From Streptomyces physcomitrii (GTDB lineage Bacteria > Actinomycetota > Actinomycetes > Streptomycetales > Streptomycetaceae): DNA of 64,000 nucleotides. Location of the stretch: positions 62,001 through 126,000 of the forward strand of contig NZ_JAAWWP010000004.1 in NCBI RefSeq assembly GCF_012273655.1, in the 5' to 3' direction. The translations under genes and the position numbers were made by a program. A model generated the notes under the pieces. The model searched no databases. It saw only the letters and a program-made list of their open reading frames with translations, and was not told where the DNA came from. Each line of letters opens with the position of its first letter. The stretch's first letter is position 1. Shown one piece after another: positions 26,667-35,977 of the stretch.

Positions 26667-28160
26667 TCAGCCGCGGGGCAGGCGCTTCCAGGGGCCGGTG
26701 ATGGCGAGCATGATGCCGGGGGTCTGGATGTTGGCGAAGAGGGTGCGCCCGTCCGGCGAGAAGGTCACCCCGGTGAACTCGCTGTACTCGGGTTCGTCCT
26801 CGGTGCCGTTGTTGAGCTGGTTGCGGGCGAGCGGATAGGTGCGCCCGCTCTCGGTGGCGCCGAACAGGTGCTGGACGCCCTCGCCGTCCTCGGCGACGAC
26901 CAGTCCGCCGTACGGGGACACGGTGATGTTGTCCGGCCCGTCGAAGCGCTCCTCGCCGCCCGGGGCCCCGTGCTCCGCTCCCCGGACCGGGTCCGCGCCG
27001 AGCAGCACCTTCAGGGTGAGGGTGCGGCGGCCCGGGTGGTAGAACCAGACCTGCCCGTCGTGGCGGCGGGGGCTCTCCTCACGGGCGTAGGAGGAGACCA
27101 GGTGGACACCGCCGTCGCCCCACCACATGCCTTCGAGCTTGCGGGCGCGGGTCACCTCGCCCGCCCCGAACTGCTTGCGCACCGAGACCTCGCGGGCGTC
27201 GCGGTCGGGGACGTCGATCCAGTCCACTCCGTAGACGGTGCCGATCCGGGTGGCCCGGGACAGATCGTCGACGAAGCGACCGCCCGAGTCGAAGCACTTG
27301 AAGGCCTGGAGCACGCCCGCCTCGTCCGCGAGCCGGGCCAGCATGCCGCGGCCGTGCCGGAAGCCGCCCGGCGGACTCCAGCGGTAGAGCAGCCCGTTGG
27401 GGTTGTCGGCGTCCTCGGTGAGATAGAAGTGCCCGCGGCGGCCGTCGACGACCACGGCCTCGTGGGCGTAGCGGCCGAGCGCCTTGAGCGGCTCGGGGCC
27501 GCGGTTGGCCCGGCCGTCCTCGGGGTCGACCTCGAAGACGTAGCCGTGGTCCTTGGTCATGCCGTTCTGGCCGGCCCGGTCCTCGGTCTCCTCGCAGGTG
27601 AGCCAGGTGCCCCAAGGGGTGCTGCCGCCCGCGCAGTTGGTGGAGGTGCCCGCGATGCCGACCCACTCGGCCGTCTCCCCGTGCGGCCGCACCTCCAGTA
27701 CGGTGCAGCCGCCCGCGGCGGCGGGATCGTAGACCAGGCCCTCGGTGAGCGGGACGGGGTGCGGCCAGTCGGCGCGCGGGCCCTTCAGCTCGTGGTTGGT
27801 GACCAGCAGGGTGGCGCCCCGGCGGCCCGCGAAGGCGGCGGTGCCGTCCTGGTTCGAGGGCGTGAACTCGCCGCTCTCCAGGCGGGTCTGCCCCGCCCTG
27901 GCCAGCACCTGGTACGAGAACCCGGCCGGGAGCGCGAGCAGCCCCTCGGGGTCGTCGAGCAGCGGGCCGTAGCCGACGCCGTGGTGGCCGGGTCCGCCGT
28001 GGCCGTACCCGCCGTGCTCCTCGCCGGTTCCGGAGACCTCGGTGTCCTGCGCGGCGAGGGCGCCCGGCGCGGTGGCGAGGACGCCGACGGCACCGGTGAG
28101 CGCGACTCCGGCACCGGCCCGCGCCGAACGCCGGCCGAAGTCCCTGCGGGTGAGCGGCAT
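26667..28160 (-). CDS. PhoX-like (DUF839) secreted protein, Tat substrate
   Basis: 497 aa. The N-terminus has TRRDFGRRSAR followed by a hydrophobic segment and AxA cleavage site (ALAAQ), a twin-arginine signal. The body matches the PhoX/DUF839 beta-propeller: LVTNHELKGP, GTSTNCAGGSTPWGTWLTCEE in two parts, RYAHEAVVVD, DNITVSPYGGLVVAEDG and NGTEDEPEYSEFTGVTFSPD. Classical PhoX is a Ca/Fe alkaline phosphatase; several Streptomyces members are of unproven activity. GGGAG lies 5 nt before ATG 28160. Two TGTGACCT words 14 nt apart lie just upstream. Confidence 0.85.
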   Translation of the reverse strand: MPLTRRDFGRRSARAGAGVALTGAVGVLATAPGALAAQDTEVSGTGEEHGGYGHGGPGHHGVGYGPLLDDPEGLLALPAGFSYQVLARAGQTRLESGEFTPSNQDGTAAFAGRRGATLLVTNHELKGPRADWPHPVPLTEGLVYDPAAAGGCTVLEVRPHGETAEWVGIAGTSTNCAGGSTPWGTWLTCEETEDRAGQNGMTKDHGYVFEVDPEDGRANRGPEPLKALGRYAHEAVVVDGRRGHFYLTEDADNPNGLLYRWSPPGGFRHGRGMLARLADEAGVLQAFKCFDSGGRFVDDLSRATRIGTVYGVDWIDVPDRDAREVSVRKQFGAGEVTRARKLEGMWWGDGGVHLVSSYAREESPRRHDGQVWFYHPGRRTLTLKVLLGADPVRGAEHGAPGGEERFDGPDNITVSPYGGLVVAEDGEGVQHLFGATESGRTYPLARNQLNNGTEDEPEYSEFTGVTFSPDGRTLFANIQTPGIMLAITGPWKRLPRG

Positions 28161-28491
28161 GCATACTCCCTGTGACCTGGGGCCTGTGACCTGCGGCTGA
28201 CGGCCGCAACGGCAACCGGCGATCAGCAACCGACGACCGGTGCCTCGCGGGCGGCCGGGCTTCGGCCGGCTTCGGCCCCAGGCTGGCGCCCGCACATGGA
28301 CGGGAGCTGAACGGCGGCGGAAGGGAGTGGATCGGCCGGCCGGACTCCGGGCACACGCCGAAGGACCGAGGGCCGCGGCGCTCCCCACCCGTACCCGCGA
28401 GACGAGCCGTCCGGCCCGCCGCAGATCCCCTGCCGGCAGGGCACCACGAAGGCCGCCGCAGCCCCTTCCGGGCGCGCCGCGACGACCGGCC
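28161..28491. other. Intergenic region upstream of PhoX-like gene
   Basis: No gene is supported in these ~330 nt. On the minus strand AGGTCACAGG occurs twice with a 14-nt period (28171-28178 and 28185-28192 mark TGTGACCT on the plus strand), adjacent to the PhoX-like ribosome site. The rest is ordinary GC-rich sequence. Confidence 0.4.
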
Positions 28492-29940
28492 TCAGATCCC
28501 CTTCTGCGAGCGCGCCTTGAAGGCGGCCTTGCGGGCCTCCTTGGCGACCCTCTTGTCGGGGTGCAGACGCCCCATGGCCTCCAGGACCTTCGCCGTGTCC
28601 GGGTGGTCGACCCGCCAGACGGTGTCGAAGAAGCCGCTGTGCTGCTGGGCCAGGCCCTCCACCAGGGAGCGCAGTTCGGGGGAGTTCCCCTCGGCGTCGA
28701 GCTGCGCGGCCAGGGTGTCCACGGTCAGCCAGAAGATCATCGACTCGGAGGGCGGCGGCACGTCCGCGGCTCCGTGCTCGGCGAGCCAGACACGGGCCAG
28801 GCCGCCCAGCTCGGGGTCGCCCAGCACCTCGCGCAGCGCTGGTTCGGCCGAGTCGTCGACCAGCGAGAGCGCCTGCTGGCAGCGCAGCCGTCGCAGCGGT
28901 GCGCCCTCGTCGCCCCCGCGCGCCGCCGCGAGCAGCTCACGCGCCGCACCGAGGGTCTCGCGCCGCCCGAGCCACTGCTCGATCTCGCTCTGCGCGGCGG
29001 CCTGCGGATACCCGGAGGTGCCCGTGAGGAGGGCGTCCGCGCCCTTGTCCGCGAGGTCACCGACGAGCGGCGCGGCGATCCCGGCCTCGGCGAGGCGGGT
29101 CCGCATCCCGTACAGCCCGAGCGGGGTCAGCCGGACCATGCCGTACCGGGAGATGTCGGACTCGTCGACCTGGGCGGGGAGTTCCTCGCCGTCGTCCTCC
29201 GCCAGGAGCGCCTCGTCGACCGGCTGGAACTCCACCAGGCCGATGGGCTCGATCAGCTGGAACTGCTCGTCCAGGCGGACCATCGCCTCGGAGACCTCTT
29301 CGAGGATCTCGTCGCTGGGCTGCTCCATGCCCTCGGGCACCAGCATCGAGGCGGCGAGCACGGGCAGCGGTACGGCGCTCTCCTCGGCGGGCCCCTCCTC
29401 GCCGACGGTCATCAGATAGAGGTTGCCGAGCACCCCGTCCAGGAAGTCGGCCTCCGACTCCGGGTCCCAGTCCAGGCTGCCCAGGTCGAGGGTGCCGTCC
29501 TCGCCGACCGAGCCCGCGAGGTCCTCCAGGGCGGGCACCGAGGCGTCGGCGAGGGTGGCCTCCAGGGCGGTCAGCCAGAGGTGCAGTACGTCGTCGGGGG
29601 AGCCGGAGGCGAGGCTCGCGAGGGCGTCCCCGGCGGTGACGGTGCCCTCCTCCTCGTCGGCGATCTCCACCAGTCCGCAGTCCAGCGCGATGCGCCAGGC
29701 CTCGGCGGCGTGCACGGGGCCGTCGCCGTCCGGGTCCGCAGCCGCGCTGAAGCCCAACTCCTCGGCCGCCGCGGGAAGTTGCTCGTCGATGAGCTCGCCG
29801 CCCGCTCCCACCCGGGTGGTCCCGTCCGCCCACCGCGCCAGCCGCGCCGCGCGGGAGAGCAGCGGGGTCGCGAGCGCGTCCCGGGCGAGTTCCGCTGCGG
29901 GGCGCAGCCGCACCGGCGGCAGGGGGGAGCTATCTGGCAT
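28492..29940 (-). CDS. Conserved hypothetical protein, acidic, alpha-helical
   Basis: 482 aa with strong coding bias. No signal peptide or membrane segment is seen. The sequence is rich in Asp, Glu, Ala and Leu, with several repeat-like helical blocks and a basic C-terminus (RVAKEARKAAFKARSQKGI). The C-terminal third (REVLGDPELGGLARVWLAEHG) has a look of HEAT-type helical repeats. I do not recognise a function; similar proteins seem common in Streptomyces. Confidence 0.75.
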   Translation of the reverse strand: MPDSSPLPPVRLRPAAELARDALATPLLSRAARLARWADGTTRVGAGGELIDEQLPAAAEELGFSAAADPDGDGPVHAAEAWRIALDCGLVEIADEEEGTVTAGDALASLASGSPDDVLHLWLTALEATLADASVPALEDLAGSVGEDGTLDLGSLDWDPESEADFLDGVLGNLYLMTVGEEGPAEESAVPLPVLAASMLVPEGMEQPSDEILEEVSEAMVRLDEQFQLIEPIGLVEFQPVDEALLAEDDGEELPAQVDESDISRYGMVRLTPLGLYGMRTRLAEAGIAAPLVGDLADKGADALLTGTSGYPQAAAQSEIEQWLGRRETLGAARELLAAARGGDEGAPLRRLRCQQALSLVDDSAEPALREVLGDPELGGLARVWLAEHGAADVPPPSESMIFWLTVDTLAAQLDAEGNSPELRSLVEGLAQQHSGFFDTVWRVDHPDTAKVLEAMGRLHPDKRVAKEARKAAFKARSQKGI

Positions 29941-30277
29941 CGGACGGTTCTCCTCCGGATGACGTGTCGACAGATCAGCCTAGACGCCCGCGACGGCCTT
30001 TTCTCCCAGGCCGCCCGCTTCACGGGAGCTTCGATCGCCGTACATCCGGGAAACCTTGACAACTGGTGTACATGCGCACGAGATTGACGCGCGTAGAAAT
30101 CGAACGCCGGTCACGGTCACGCCTGTGGCCACGGACGCGGCCACGGCCGCGGGCCCCGGACAGAGCCCGCTCCCCGGCCGTCCCGCGTCCCGTCCATCCG
30201 CCCTCCCGTCCCGTATTCGTCTCCGTCCGTATTAGTCGTTCATCTCCGTCCCGATCTCCGTCCCCGGAGGGATTCCC
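29941..30277. other. Divergent intergenic region with TTGACA element
   Basis: This gap separates the hypothetical (minus) and the secreted nuclease (plus). TTGACA occurs at 30056-30061 and TTGACG at 30084-30089 on the plus strand; neither has a clear -10 partner. No gene is seen. Confidence 0.4.
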
Positions 30278-32113
30278 GTGCCCAGCAAGACCTCGTGGCG
30301 CCTCGCCGCACTCACCGTCGCCGCCGTCAGCACCGCCGCGGGCGCCGTGGCGCTCTCCTCGCCCGCCTCGGCCGACGAGGTGCGCGTCCACGACATCCAG
30401 GGCGCCACCCGGCTCTCCCCGCTCGCGGGCAAGCAGGTCACCGAGGTGCCGGGCATCGTCACCGGCGTCCGCGCCTACGGCTCCTCGAAGGGCTTCTGGT
30501 TCCAGGATCCGCGGGCCGACCGCGACCCGGCCACCAGCGAGGGCATCTTCGTCTTCACCGGCTCCGCGCCGAAGGTCGCCACCGGCGACGCGGTACGGGT
30601 CAGCGGCACCGTCACCGAGTACGTGCCCGGCGGCGCCGAGAGCGGCAACCAGTCGCTCACCCAGATCAGCAAGCCCACCGTGACTGTGGACTCCTCCGGC
30701 AACCCGCTGCCGAAGGCCGCCGTGCTCGACGCGCGCAGCCTGCCCGACCGCTACGCGCCCCGGGGCGAGGACTCCGCCGAGGGCTCGGTCAACGACCTGC
30801 CGCTGCGCCCGGACCGCTACGCCCTGGACCGCTACGAGTCCCTGGAGGGCATGAACGTCCGCATCGGCACCTCCCGGGTGGTCACCGCCACCGACGCCTA
30901 CGCCGAGCTGTGGGTCACCGTGAAGCCGCACGAGCGCCCCACGGCCCGCGGCGGCGCCCTCTACAACGGCTACGCGGCGCAGAACACCGGCCGCCTCCAG
31001 ATCCAGTCCCTGGTCCCGGCCGCCGAGCAGCCCTTCCCCACCGCGAACGTCGGCGACAGCCTGCGGGGACGCACCGAAGGCCCCCTGGACTACAGCCAGT
31101 TCGGCGGCTACACGCTCACCGCCCGCACCCTCGGCACCGTCCAGGACAAGGGCCTGGAGCGCGAGCGCACCCGCCCGCAGAAGGACCGCGAGCTGGCGGT
31201 GGCCACGTACAACGTCGAGAACCTCGACCCGGCCGACCCCCAGGAGAAGTTCGACCGGCTCGCGGAGGGCGTGGTCGAGCACCTGGCCTCGCCGGACATC
31301 GTGACCCTGGAGGAGATCCAGGACAACAGCGGCGCGAAGGACGACGGCACGGTCTCCGCCGAGGAGACCGTACGGAAGTTCACCGCGGCCATCGAGGCCA
31401 AGGGCGGCCCGCGCTACGAGTGGCGCGGCATCGACCCCGCCGACAAGGCGGACGGCGGCGAGCCCGGCGGCAACATCCGCCAGGTCTTCCTCTTCAACCC
31501 CGGGCGGGTCTCCTTCACCGACCGCCCCGGCGGCACCGCGACCTCCGCGACCGAGGTGGTCCGCGAGCACGGGAAGGCCGCGCTCAGCGCCTCCCCCGGC
31601 CGTGTCAGCCCCTCCGCGGAGGCCTGGAAGGACAGCCGCAAGCCGCTGGCCGGGGAGTTCGTCTTCCGCGGCCGTACCGTCTTCGTGCTCGCCAACCACT
31701 TCTCCTCCAAGGGCGGCGACCAGGCGCTGCACTCGCAGTTCCAGCCGCCGGCCCGCGTCTCGGAGAAGCAGCGCCACCAGCAGGCGGACGAGGTCAACTC
31801 CTTCGTGAAGGAACTCCTCGCCGTCCAGAAGGACGCCCGGGTGATCGCCCTCGGCGACATCAACGACTTCGAGTTCTCCGGTACGACCGCGCACCTGGAG
31901 GACGGCCGCGCCCTCTACTCCGCGATCAAGTCCCTGCCCCGGAACGAGCGTTACAGCTACGACTACCAGGGCAACAGCCAGGTCCTCGACCAGATCCTGG
32001 TCAGCCCGAAGATCCGCAAGGACGGCTTCGGCTACGACAGCGTGCACATCAACGCCGAGTTCGCGGACCAGAACAGCGACCACGACCCGCAGGTGCTGCG
32101 GTTCCGGCCGTGA
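30278..32113 (+). CDS. Secreted endonuclease/exonuclease/phosphatase (extracellular nuclease, ExeM/NucH-like)
   Basis: 611 aa. GTG start has GGAGG 8 nt upstream; a Sec signal peptide ends near ASADE (residue ~34). Residues ~35-130 look like the OB-fold domain found in extracellular nucleases (VTEVPGIVTGV, GFWFQDP). From ~305 a full EEP domain follows: VATYNVENLD, DIVTLEEIQDN, VLANHFSSKGGDQ, ALGDINDFEFS and the final NSDHDPQVLRF with catalytic His. The family degrades extracellular DNA or RNA for nutrient scavenging. Confidence 0.9.
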   Translation: MPSKTSWRLAALTVAAVSTAAGAVALSSPASADEVRVHDIQGATRLSPLAGKQVTEVPGIVTGVRAYGSSKGFWFQDPRADRDPATSEGIFVFTGSAPKVATGDAVRVSGTVTEYVPGGAESGNQSLTQISKPTVTVDSSGNPLPKAAVLDARSLPDRYAPRGEDSAEGSVNDLPLRPDRYALDRYESLEGMNVRIGTSRVVTATDAYAELWVTVKPHERPTARGGALYNGYAAQNTGRLQIQSLVPAAEQPFPTANVGDSLRGRTEGPLDYSQFGGYTLTARTLGTVQDKGLERERTRPQKDRELAVATYNVENLDPADPQEKFDRLAEGVVEHLASPDIVTLEEIQDNSGAKDDGTVSAEETVRKFTAAIEAKGGPRYEWRGIDPADKADGGEPGGNIRQVFLFNPGRVSFTDRPGGTATSATEVVREHGKAALSASPGRVSPSAEAWKDSRKPLAGEFVFRGRTVFVLANHFSSKGGDQALHSQFQPPARVSEKQRHQQADEVNSFVKELLAVQKDARVIALGDINDFEFSGTTAHLEDGRALYSAIKSLPRNERYSYDYQGNSQVLDQILVSPKIRKDGFGYDSVHINAEFADQNSDHDPQVLRFRP

Positions 32114-32118
32114 GTTCG

Positions 32119-32145
32119 GGGCCCGCTCCCCTTGGGGGCGGGCCC
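32119..32145. terminator. Terminator between nuclease and SRPBCC genes
   Basis: GGGCCCGC (32119-32126) pairs with GCGGGCCC (32138-32145), and CCCC/GGGG inside extends the stem. It begins 5 nt after the nuclease stop; the facing gene ends 90 nt further. Confidence 0.75.
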
Positions 32146-32235
32146 GCTTCCGCACTTCCCCGGCAAGGCGGCGGTCCCCGGCCGGGGAGCGCGGCGGGGC
32201 GGCGGTACGCGGCCAGGAGCGCGGCGGCACCGCCC

Positions 32236-33192
32236 TCAGCCGAAGAGCTGGGAGAACCAGTTCCGCCAGGCGAGTTCGGTGCCCTTGGCGTCCGCGCCCG
32301 GCGCGAAGTCGTGCACGGTGAGCCCGGCCGGGCCGCCCGGGTGGTCACTGCCGCAGAAGCGGTACAGGGCCTCGTCGGTGCGCAGCCCGAGGAAGTACGG
32401 ATCGCGGAAGTCGACCAGGGCGTCCAGCTCCTGCCCCTCCGGCCCGGTCGCCCGCACCCGCGCGCCCTGGGCCGCGTCCTCCGGAAGCCCGAGCGCCCGC
32501 ACCATCCGGGCCAGGGTGCCCGGGGCGGGGGCGGCCGGGTCGACGGGGGTTCGCGCGGCACGCCGGGGCGCCGGCAGGGCCGTGAAGGTGGCGGGTCGCC
32601 CGGGGAAGTGGACCAGGTACTCGCGCAGGGTGTGCAGGGCGAAGTCGGTACGCCTGGCCAGGGATTCCAGCTGTTCGTCAGGAGTGCCGGCGGTGATGCC
32701 GGGGGTGCCGATGAGCACGTTCCGCCGGGGCGGCGCCACGGCGAGCCGGCCGGTGTGGACGTACCACACGCAGGAGCGGCGGCCTCCGTCCCGCGCCTCT
32801 ATGCAGTGGTCCAGCCTGCCGGGGGGCGGCACCGGCGGGGTGCGGGGATCCGGGGGCCGGGGGTCCCGGGAGCCGGAGTCCTCGGACCGGGAATCCCGGG
32901 AGCCCGAATCCCCGGACCGGGAATCCCAGGATCCCGGATCCCCGGATCCCGACGCCCAGGATCCCGAGTCCCAGGGTCCCAATCCCCCGGTGGTGCAGGT
33001 GAGTTGCCGGGGTGGATCCCAGGTCACCACCGTTCCGCCGCAGGGCGCGGCACCGCCCGCCCGGGGCTCGTACGCAAAGGGCCGCAGCCAGCCCGCGCCG
33101 CCCTCGGTGAGCGCGGCCCAGACCTGTTCCGGGGTGGCGTCCACGGCGAAGGAGCGGCGTATCTCGAATCTCCGGTGCTCGGGCTCGGACAT
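32236..33192 (-). CDS. SRPBCC (AHSA1-like) protein with internal repeat expansion
   Basis: 318 aa from ATG 33192 (GGAGGAG 8 nt upstream). The N-terminus RRFEIRRSFAVDATPEQVW is the START/AHSA1 opening, and HTLREYLVHFPG is near the family's C-terminal helix. Between beta strands (after TWDPPRQLTC) an insertion of ~55 residues rich in Ser, Asp, Gly and Arg breaks the domain (nt ~32825-32990). A further ~100 residues follow the SRPBCC fold. Function unknown. Confidence 0.75.
   Translation of the reverse strand: MSEPEHRRFEIRRSFAVDATPEQVWAALTEGGAGWLRPFAYEPRAGGAAPCGGTVVTWDPPRQLTCTTGGLGPWDSGSWASGSGDPGSWDSRSGDSGSRDSRSEDSGSRDPRPPDPRTPPVPPPGRLDHCIEARDGGRRSCVWYVHTGRLAVAPPRRNVLIGTPGITAGTPDEQLESLARRTDFALHTLREYLVHFPGRPATFTALPAPRRAARTPVDPAAPAPGTLARMVRALGLPEDAAQGARVRATGPEGQELDALVDFRDPYFLGLRTDEALYRFCGSDHPGGPAGLTVHDFAPGADAKGTELAWRNWFSQLFG
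32830..32990. repeat. In-frame degenerate repeat inside SRPBCC gene
   Basis: The stretch is built from variants of CCGGGAATCCC, CCCGGATCCC and CAGGATCCC at 9- to 18-nt spacing, all multiples of three, so the frame is kept. It encodes a low-complexity Gly-Ser-Arg-Asp block. Confidence 0.85.
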
Positions 33193-33359
33193 GGCATCTG
33201 CTCCTCCGCATTCGGCGCCCCGACCACGGTGACGCCGCCCCCTGGGTCCATCCGTCCCCTCTACCCTCTTCTCGCCCGGGTGAGCAGGACCGCCGGAGGG
33301 AAGAGGAGCCCGTCTACTACCCTTTAGCACTGCTCCGGAGGCTTGGGTAGAAGAATTAA

Positions 33360-34406
33360 GTGGAGCTTCACGCAGGGGCGGCCGAGACTCCCCGTATGAC
33401 CTCCCCGATCGCCTCCGGCCCGACTTCCCCCAGGGCCTCTCTCGCACCCGCCACGGCCCCGGCCGTCCGCACCACCGCCCCCTTCGGCCGCGCCCTCTGC
33501 GCGATGGTCACGCCCTTCACACCGGACGGCGCCCTCGACCTCCCCGGAGCACAGCGGCTCGCGCGCCACCTCCTCGACGAGGGCTGCGAGGGACTCGTCC
33601 TCTCCGGCACCACCGGCGAGTCGCCGACCACCACGGACGAGGAGAAGACCCGGCTGGTACGTGCGGTGAGCGAGGCGGTCGAAGGCAGGGCGCCGGTCCT
33701 CGCGGGCGTCGGGAGCGCGGACACCCGGCACACCGTGCGCCTCGCCCAGGAGGCCGAACAGGCGGGCGCGGACGGCCTGTTGGTGGTGTCCCCGTACTAC
33801 AGCCGCCCGCCGCAGGAGGCCGTCGAGGCGCACTTCCGCCAGGTCGCGGACGCCACCGGTCTCCCCCTGATGCTGTACGACATCCCCGGCCGCACCGGCA
33901 CCCGCATCGCGCCGGAGACCCTGCTCCGCCTCGCCGGACACCCCCGGATCAGGGCGGTGAAGGACTGCGCCTACGACCTCCTCGGCTCCCAACTCGTGAT
34001 GGCCGAGACCGAGCTGGCCTACTACACCGGCTGCGAGGAGTTCGTACTCCCGCTGTACGCGGTGGGCGGCGCGGGCTACGTCTCCACGGTCGCCAACGCC
34101 GCCCCGCGCCGACTCCGCGCCGTCCTCGACGCCTTCGACCACGGCGACACCACGACCGCGGCCGCGGCCCAGCGCGCCGTCCTCCCCCTGATCAGCCTGA
34201 TGATGGCGGGCGGCCTGCCGGGCACCGTCACGGCTAAGGCCCTCCTCGACGCGCTGGGGCTGCCCGGGGGCCCACCCCGCGCACCCCTGCTCCCCGCGGA
34301 CCCCGCGGTCACGGCCGAACTGCTCCGCGCCTACGAGAAGTTGACACCCGCCGACACACCCACACACGAGCCCGCCCCGAACCCCACCCCGGAGCCCACA
34401 GCCTGA
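33360..34406 (+). CDS. dapA: 4-hydroxy-tetrahydrodipicolinate synthase
   Basis: 348 aa maximum. DapA condenses pyruvate with aspartate semialdehyde in lysine/DAP synthesis. SGTTGES, YDIPGRTGTRI (Tyr and Arg of the active site) and the Schiff-base lysine in RAVKDCAYDL are present. GTG 33360 and ATG 33396 are both possible; neither has a strong Shine-Dalgarno. The C-terminus has an unusual Thr/Pro/Glu tail (TPADTPTHEPAPNP) beyond the TIM barrel. dapD lies about 3.2 kb downstream on the other strand. Confidence 0.88.
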   Translation: MELHAGAAETPRMTSPIASGPTSPRASLAPATAPAVRTTAPFGRALCAMVTPFTPDGALDLPGAQRLARHLLDEGCEGLVLSGTTGESPTTTDEEKTRLVRAVSEAVEGRAPVLAGVGSADTRHTVRLAQEAEQAGADGLLVVSPYYSRPPQEAVEAHFRQVADATGLPLMLYDIPGRTGTRIAPETLLRLAGHPRIRAVKDCAYDLLGSQLVMAETELAYYTGCEEFVLPLYAVGGAGYVSTVANAAPRRLRAVLDAFDHGDTTTAAAAQRAVLPLISLMMAGGLPGTVTAKALLDALGLPGGPPRAPLLPADPAVTAELLRAYEKLTPADTPTHEPAPNPTPEPTA

Positions 34407-34446
34407 CGCTCCTCCGCTCCCGAGACGGCCCACTCCCCTACCCGAA

Positions 34447-34485
34447 GGGCAGGCCCCCGGCCTGAGAGGGCAGGCTCCCAGCCTG
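34447..34485. terminator. Twin hairpins downstream of dapA
   Basis: The 18-nt word GGGCAGGCYCCCRGCCTG occurs twice in tandem (from 34447 and 34468); each copy folds as CAGGC-N5-GCCTG. They lie in the convergent gap between dapA and the next minus-strand gene. Confidence 0.6.
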
Positions 34486-34516
34486 GGGGCTCTCTCCGCG
34501 CCGCCCTCCACCCTCC

Positions 34517-35200
34517 TCACACTCCGGGCTCGCCCGCCCCTTCCCCGACCACCGACCCGGTAACCGGGGCTGCCTCCTCCCCCACTCCCAGAGCCACCCG
34601 CACCGCAGCGACAAACCGCTCCGTCCCCGCGAACCGCTCGCGCAAGGCCCGGGAACGAGCAGCGGGGTCGGACTCCGAGGCACTGAGCCCCGAGGCACTG
34701 GGCTCCGAGAAACTGAGCGCTGACACGCCCCGGTCACCCTCGCCCTCCGCACCGGCCCCGACGCCACCGCCTCCCCCGACGGCCTCCCCGACGATCCGTC
34801 CATGCGTACGGAACTCCGCGGCGATCCCCTGGACCACCGCCCGCCCCGCCCGTACCACCGCCTCCGGCGCGGTCAACTGCACCCGCACATACGCCTCGTC
34901 CAGCGCCCGCCGCGCCGCGAACCCGTCCTGCCACGGCAACGGCTCCCGGAACGGCCGCGCCGCCCAACCCTCGTCCAGCACCCGGTAGGCGGCATCCGCC
35001 TGCGCGAGAAACCGCTCACAGGCCGCCGCACACACCTCCCGGCGCCCCGACTCCCGCTGCTCGGCCCGCTCTTCCCGGGCAAGCGCGGCCTGGTACCGCA
35101 ACTGCCGGGCCGTGCTCCGCGCGGCGACCAGCGCGGCGAGCCCCGCCGCGGCAAGCGTGGACAAGGAGGTGATCAGGGCAACGGCGACGGTGTCGTTCAC
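34517..35200 (-). CDS. Hypothetical membrane-anchored protein
   Basis: 227 aa from GTG 35200. Residues ~4-27 (VAVALITSLSTLAAAGLAALVA) form one membrane helix, followed by a charged Arg/Glu helix likely to be coiled coil, then a soluble part with a Gly-rich stretch near residue 150. Similar small membrane-anchored hypotheticals are common in Streptomyces. Function unknown. Confidence 0.6.
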   Translation of the reverse strand: MNDTVAVALITSLSTLAAAGLAALVAARSTARQLRYQAALAREERAEQRESGRREVCAAACERFLAQADAAYRVLDEGWAARPFREPLPWQDGFAARRALDEAYVRVQLTAPEAVVRAGRAVVQGIAAEFRTHGRIVGEAVGGGGGVGAGAEGEGDRGVSALSFSEPSASGLSASESDPAARSRALRERFAGTERFVAAVRVALGVGEEAAPVTGSVVGEGAGEPGV

Positions 35201-35265
35201 GGGGTCATTGTCGCGGGGCTTGCCTCCCTCACCCTCCCCAGACTTCCGCAGGGCAGAGTGGGGGC

Positions 35266-35769
35266 ATGCCCCCGTACCAGACGATGCCGTTCCACCTGAG
35301 GACCGAGCGGCTGCTCCTGCGCCCATGGGGCGAATCGGACGCCGCCGAACTCCGCGCCCTGCACTCCGAACGCGGCAAGGGAACACCCACGGTCGAGCAC
35401 ACCCGATCCCTCATCGCGAAGCAGCTCACCGCGACGGCCACCACGGGCATCGCCCTCCTGCCCCTCCAGCGCCGCGAGGAAGGCGACTTCATCGGCTACT
35501 GCGGACTGACCATCGGCCGCTCCACCCTGGAGGAACCCGAGATCGCGTACGAGCTGTTCCGGCGCGCACACGGCCGCGGCTACGCCACCGAGGCGGCCGA
35601 AGCGGTCCTCGACGCCGCGAGAGCGACCGGCCGCAGACGCCTGTGGGCAACCGTCGGCACCTGGAACACCCCCTCGTTCCGCGTCCTCGAAAAACTCGGC
35701 TTCGGGCGGGATCACCTCTCCACGGAGGACAGCGGCGAAGTGGCCTGGCTGACACGCTCGTTGCCGTGA
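35266..35769 (+). CDS. GNAT family N-acetyltransferase
   Basis: 167 aa RimJ/RimL-type acetyltransferase: FHLRTERLLLRPWGESDA at the start, ELFRRAHGRGYATEAAEAV as CoA motif and TWNTPSFRVLEKLGF at the end. It is divergent from the membrane-anchored hypothetical, 65 nt apart. Its 3' end abuts the left flanking repeat of the ATPase island. Confidence 0.85.
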   Translation: MPPYQTMPFHLRTERLLLRPWGESDAAELRALHSERGKGTPTVEHTRSLIAKQLTATATTGIALLPLQRREEGDFIGYCGLTIGRSTLEEPEIAYELFRRAHGRGYATEAAEAVLDAARATGRRRLWATVGTWNTPSFRVLEKLGFGRDHLSTEDSGEVAWLTRSLP

Positions 35770-35778
35770 AGGCACGGA

Positions 35779-35920
35779 AGCGCCCTCCCAAGGCCACCAT
35801 CGGGGCCATGGAAGGGCACTCGCCGATTACGGGCACGCACAACTGCCCGCAGCCCGGCATCAATTCAGGGCGAGGATCGCTCGGCCGGCCGCAAGTCCCA
35901 GCCGCTCCCGCTCAGTTGTG
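35779..35920. repeat. Left flanking direct repeat of ATPase island
   Basis: This ~140-nt segment is an imperfect copy of 37474-37613. It contains a terminator-like pair (AGCGCCCTCCC ... GGAAGGGCACT), conserved words ACAACTG, TTCAG and GATCG at matching spacing, and ends with CGGCCGCAAGTCCCAGCCGC then TCCCGCTCAGTTGTG (35886-35920). The last 35 nt differ from the right copy at only two positions. The CTCAGTTGTG end corresponds to the final codons and stop of dapD. Confidence 0.8.
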
Positions 35921-35977
35921 AGGAGACACCCTCTGCGGCTGGGGCGGTCGGCGCTTACGCCTGGAGGCTCAGACAGG

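Noticed and set aside
28171..28192. Classical PHO box
   Set aside because: Repeat period is 14 nt rather than 11 and it lies too close to the start codon; kept only as a weak observation.
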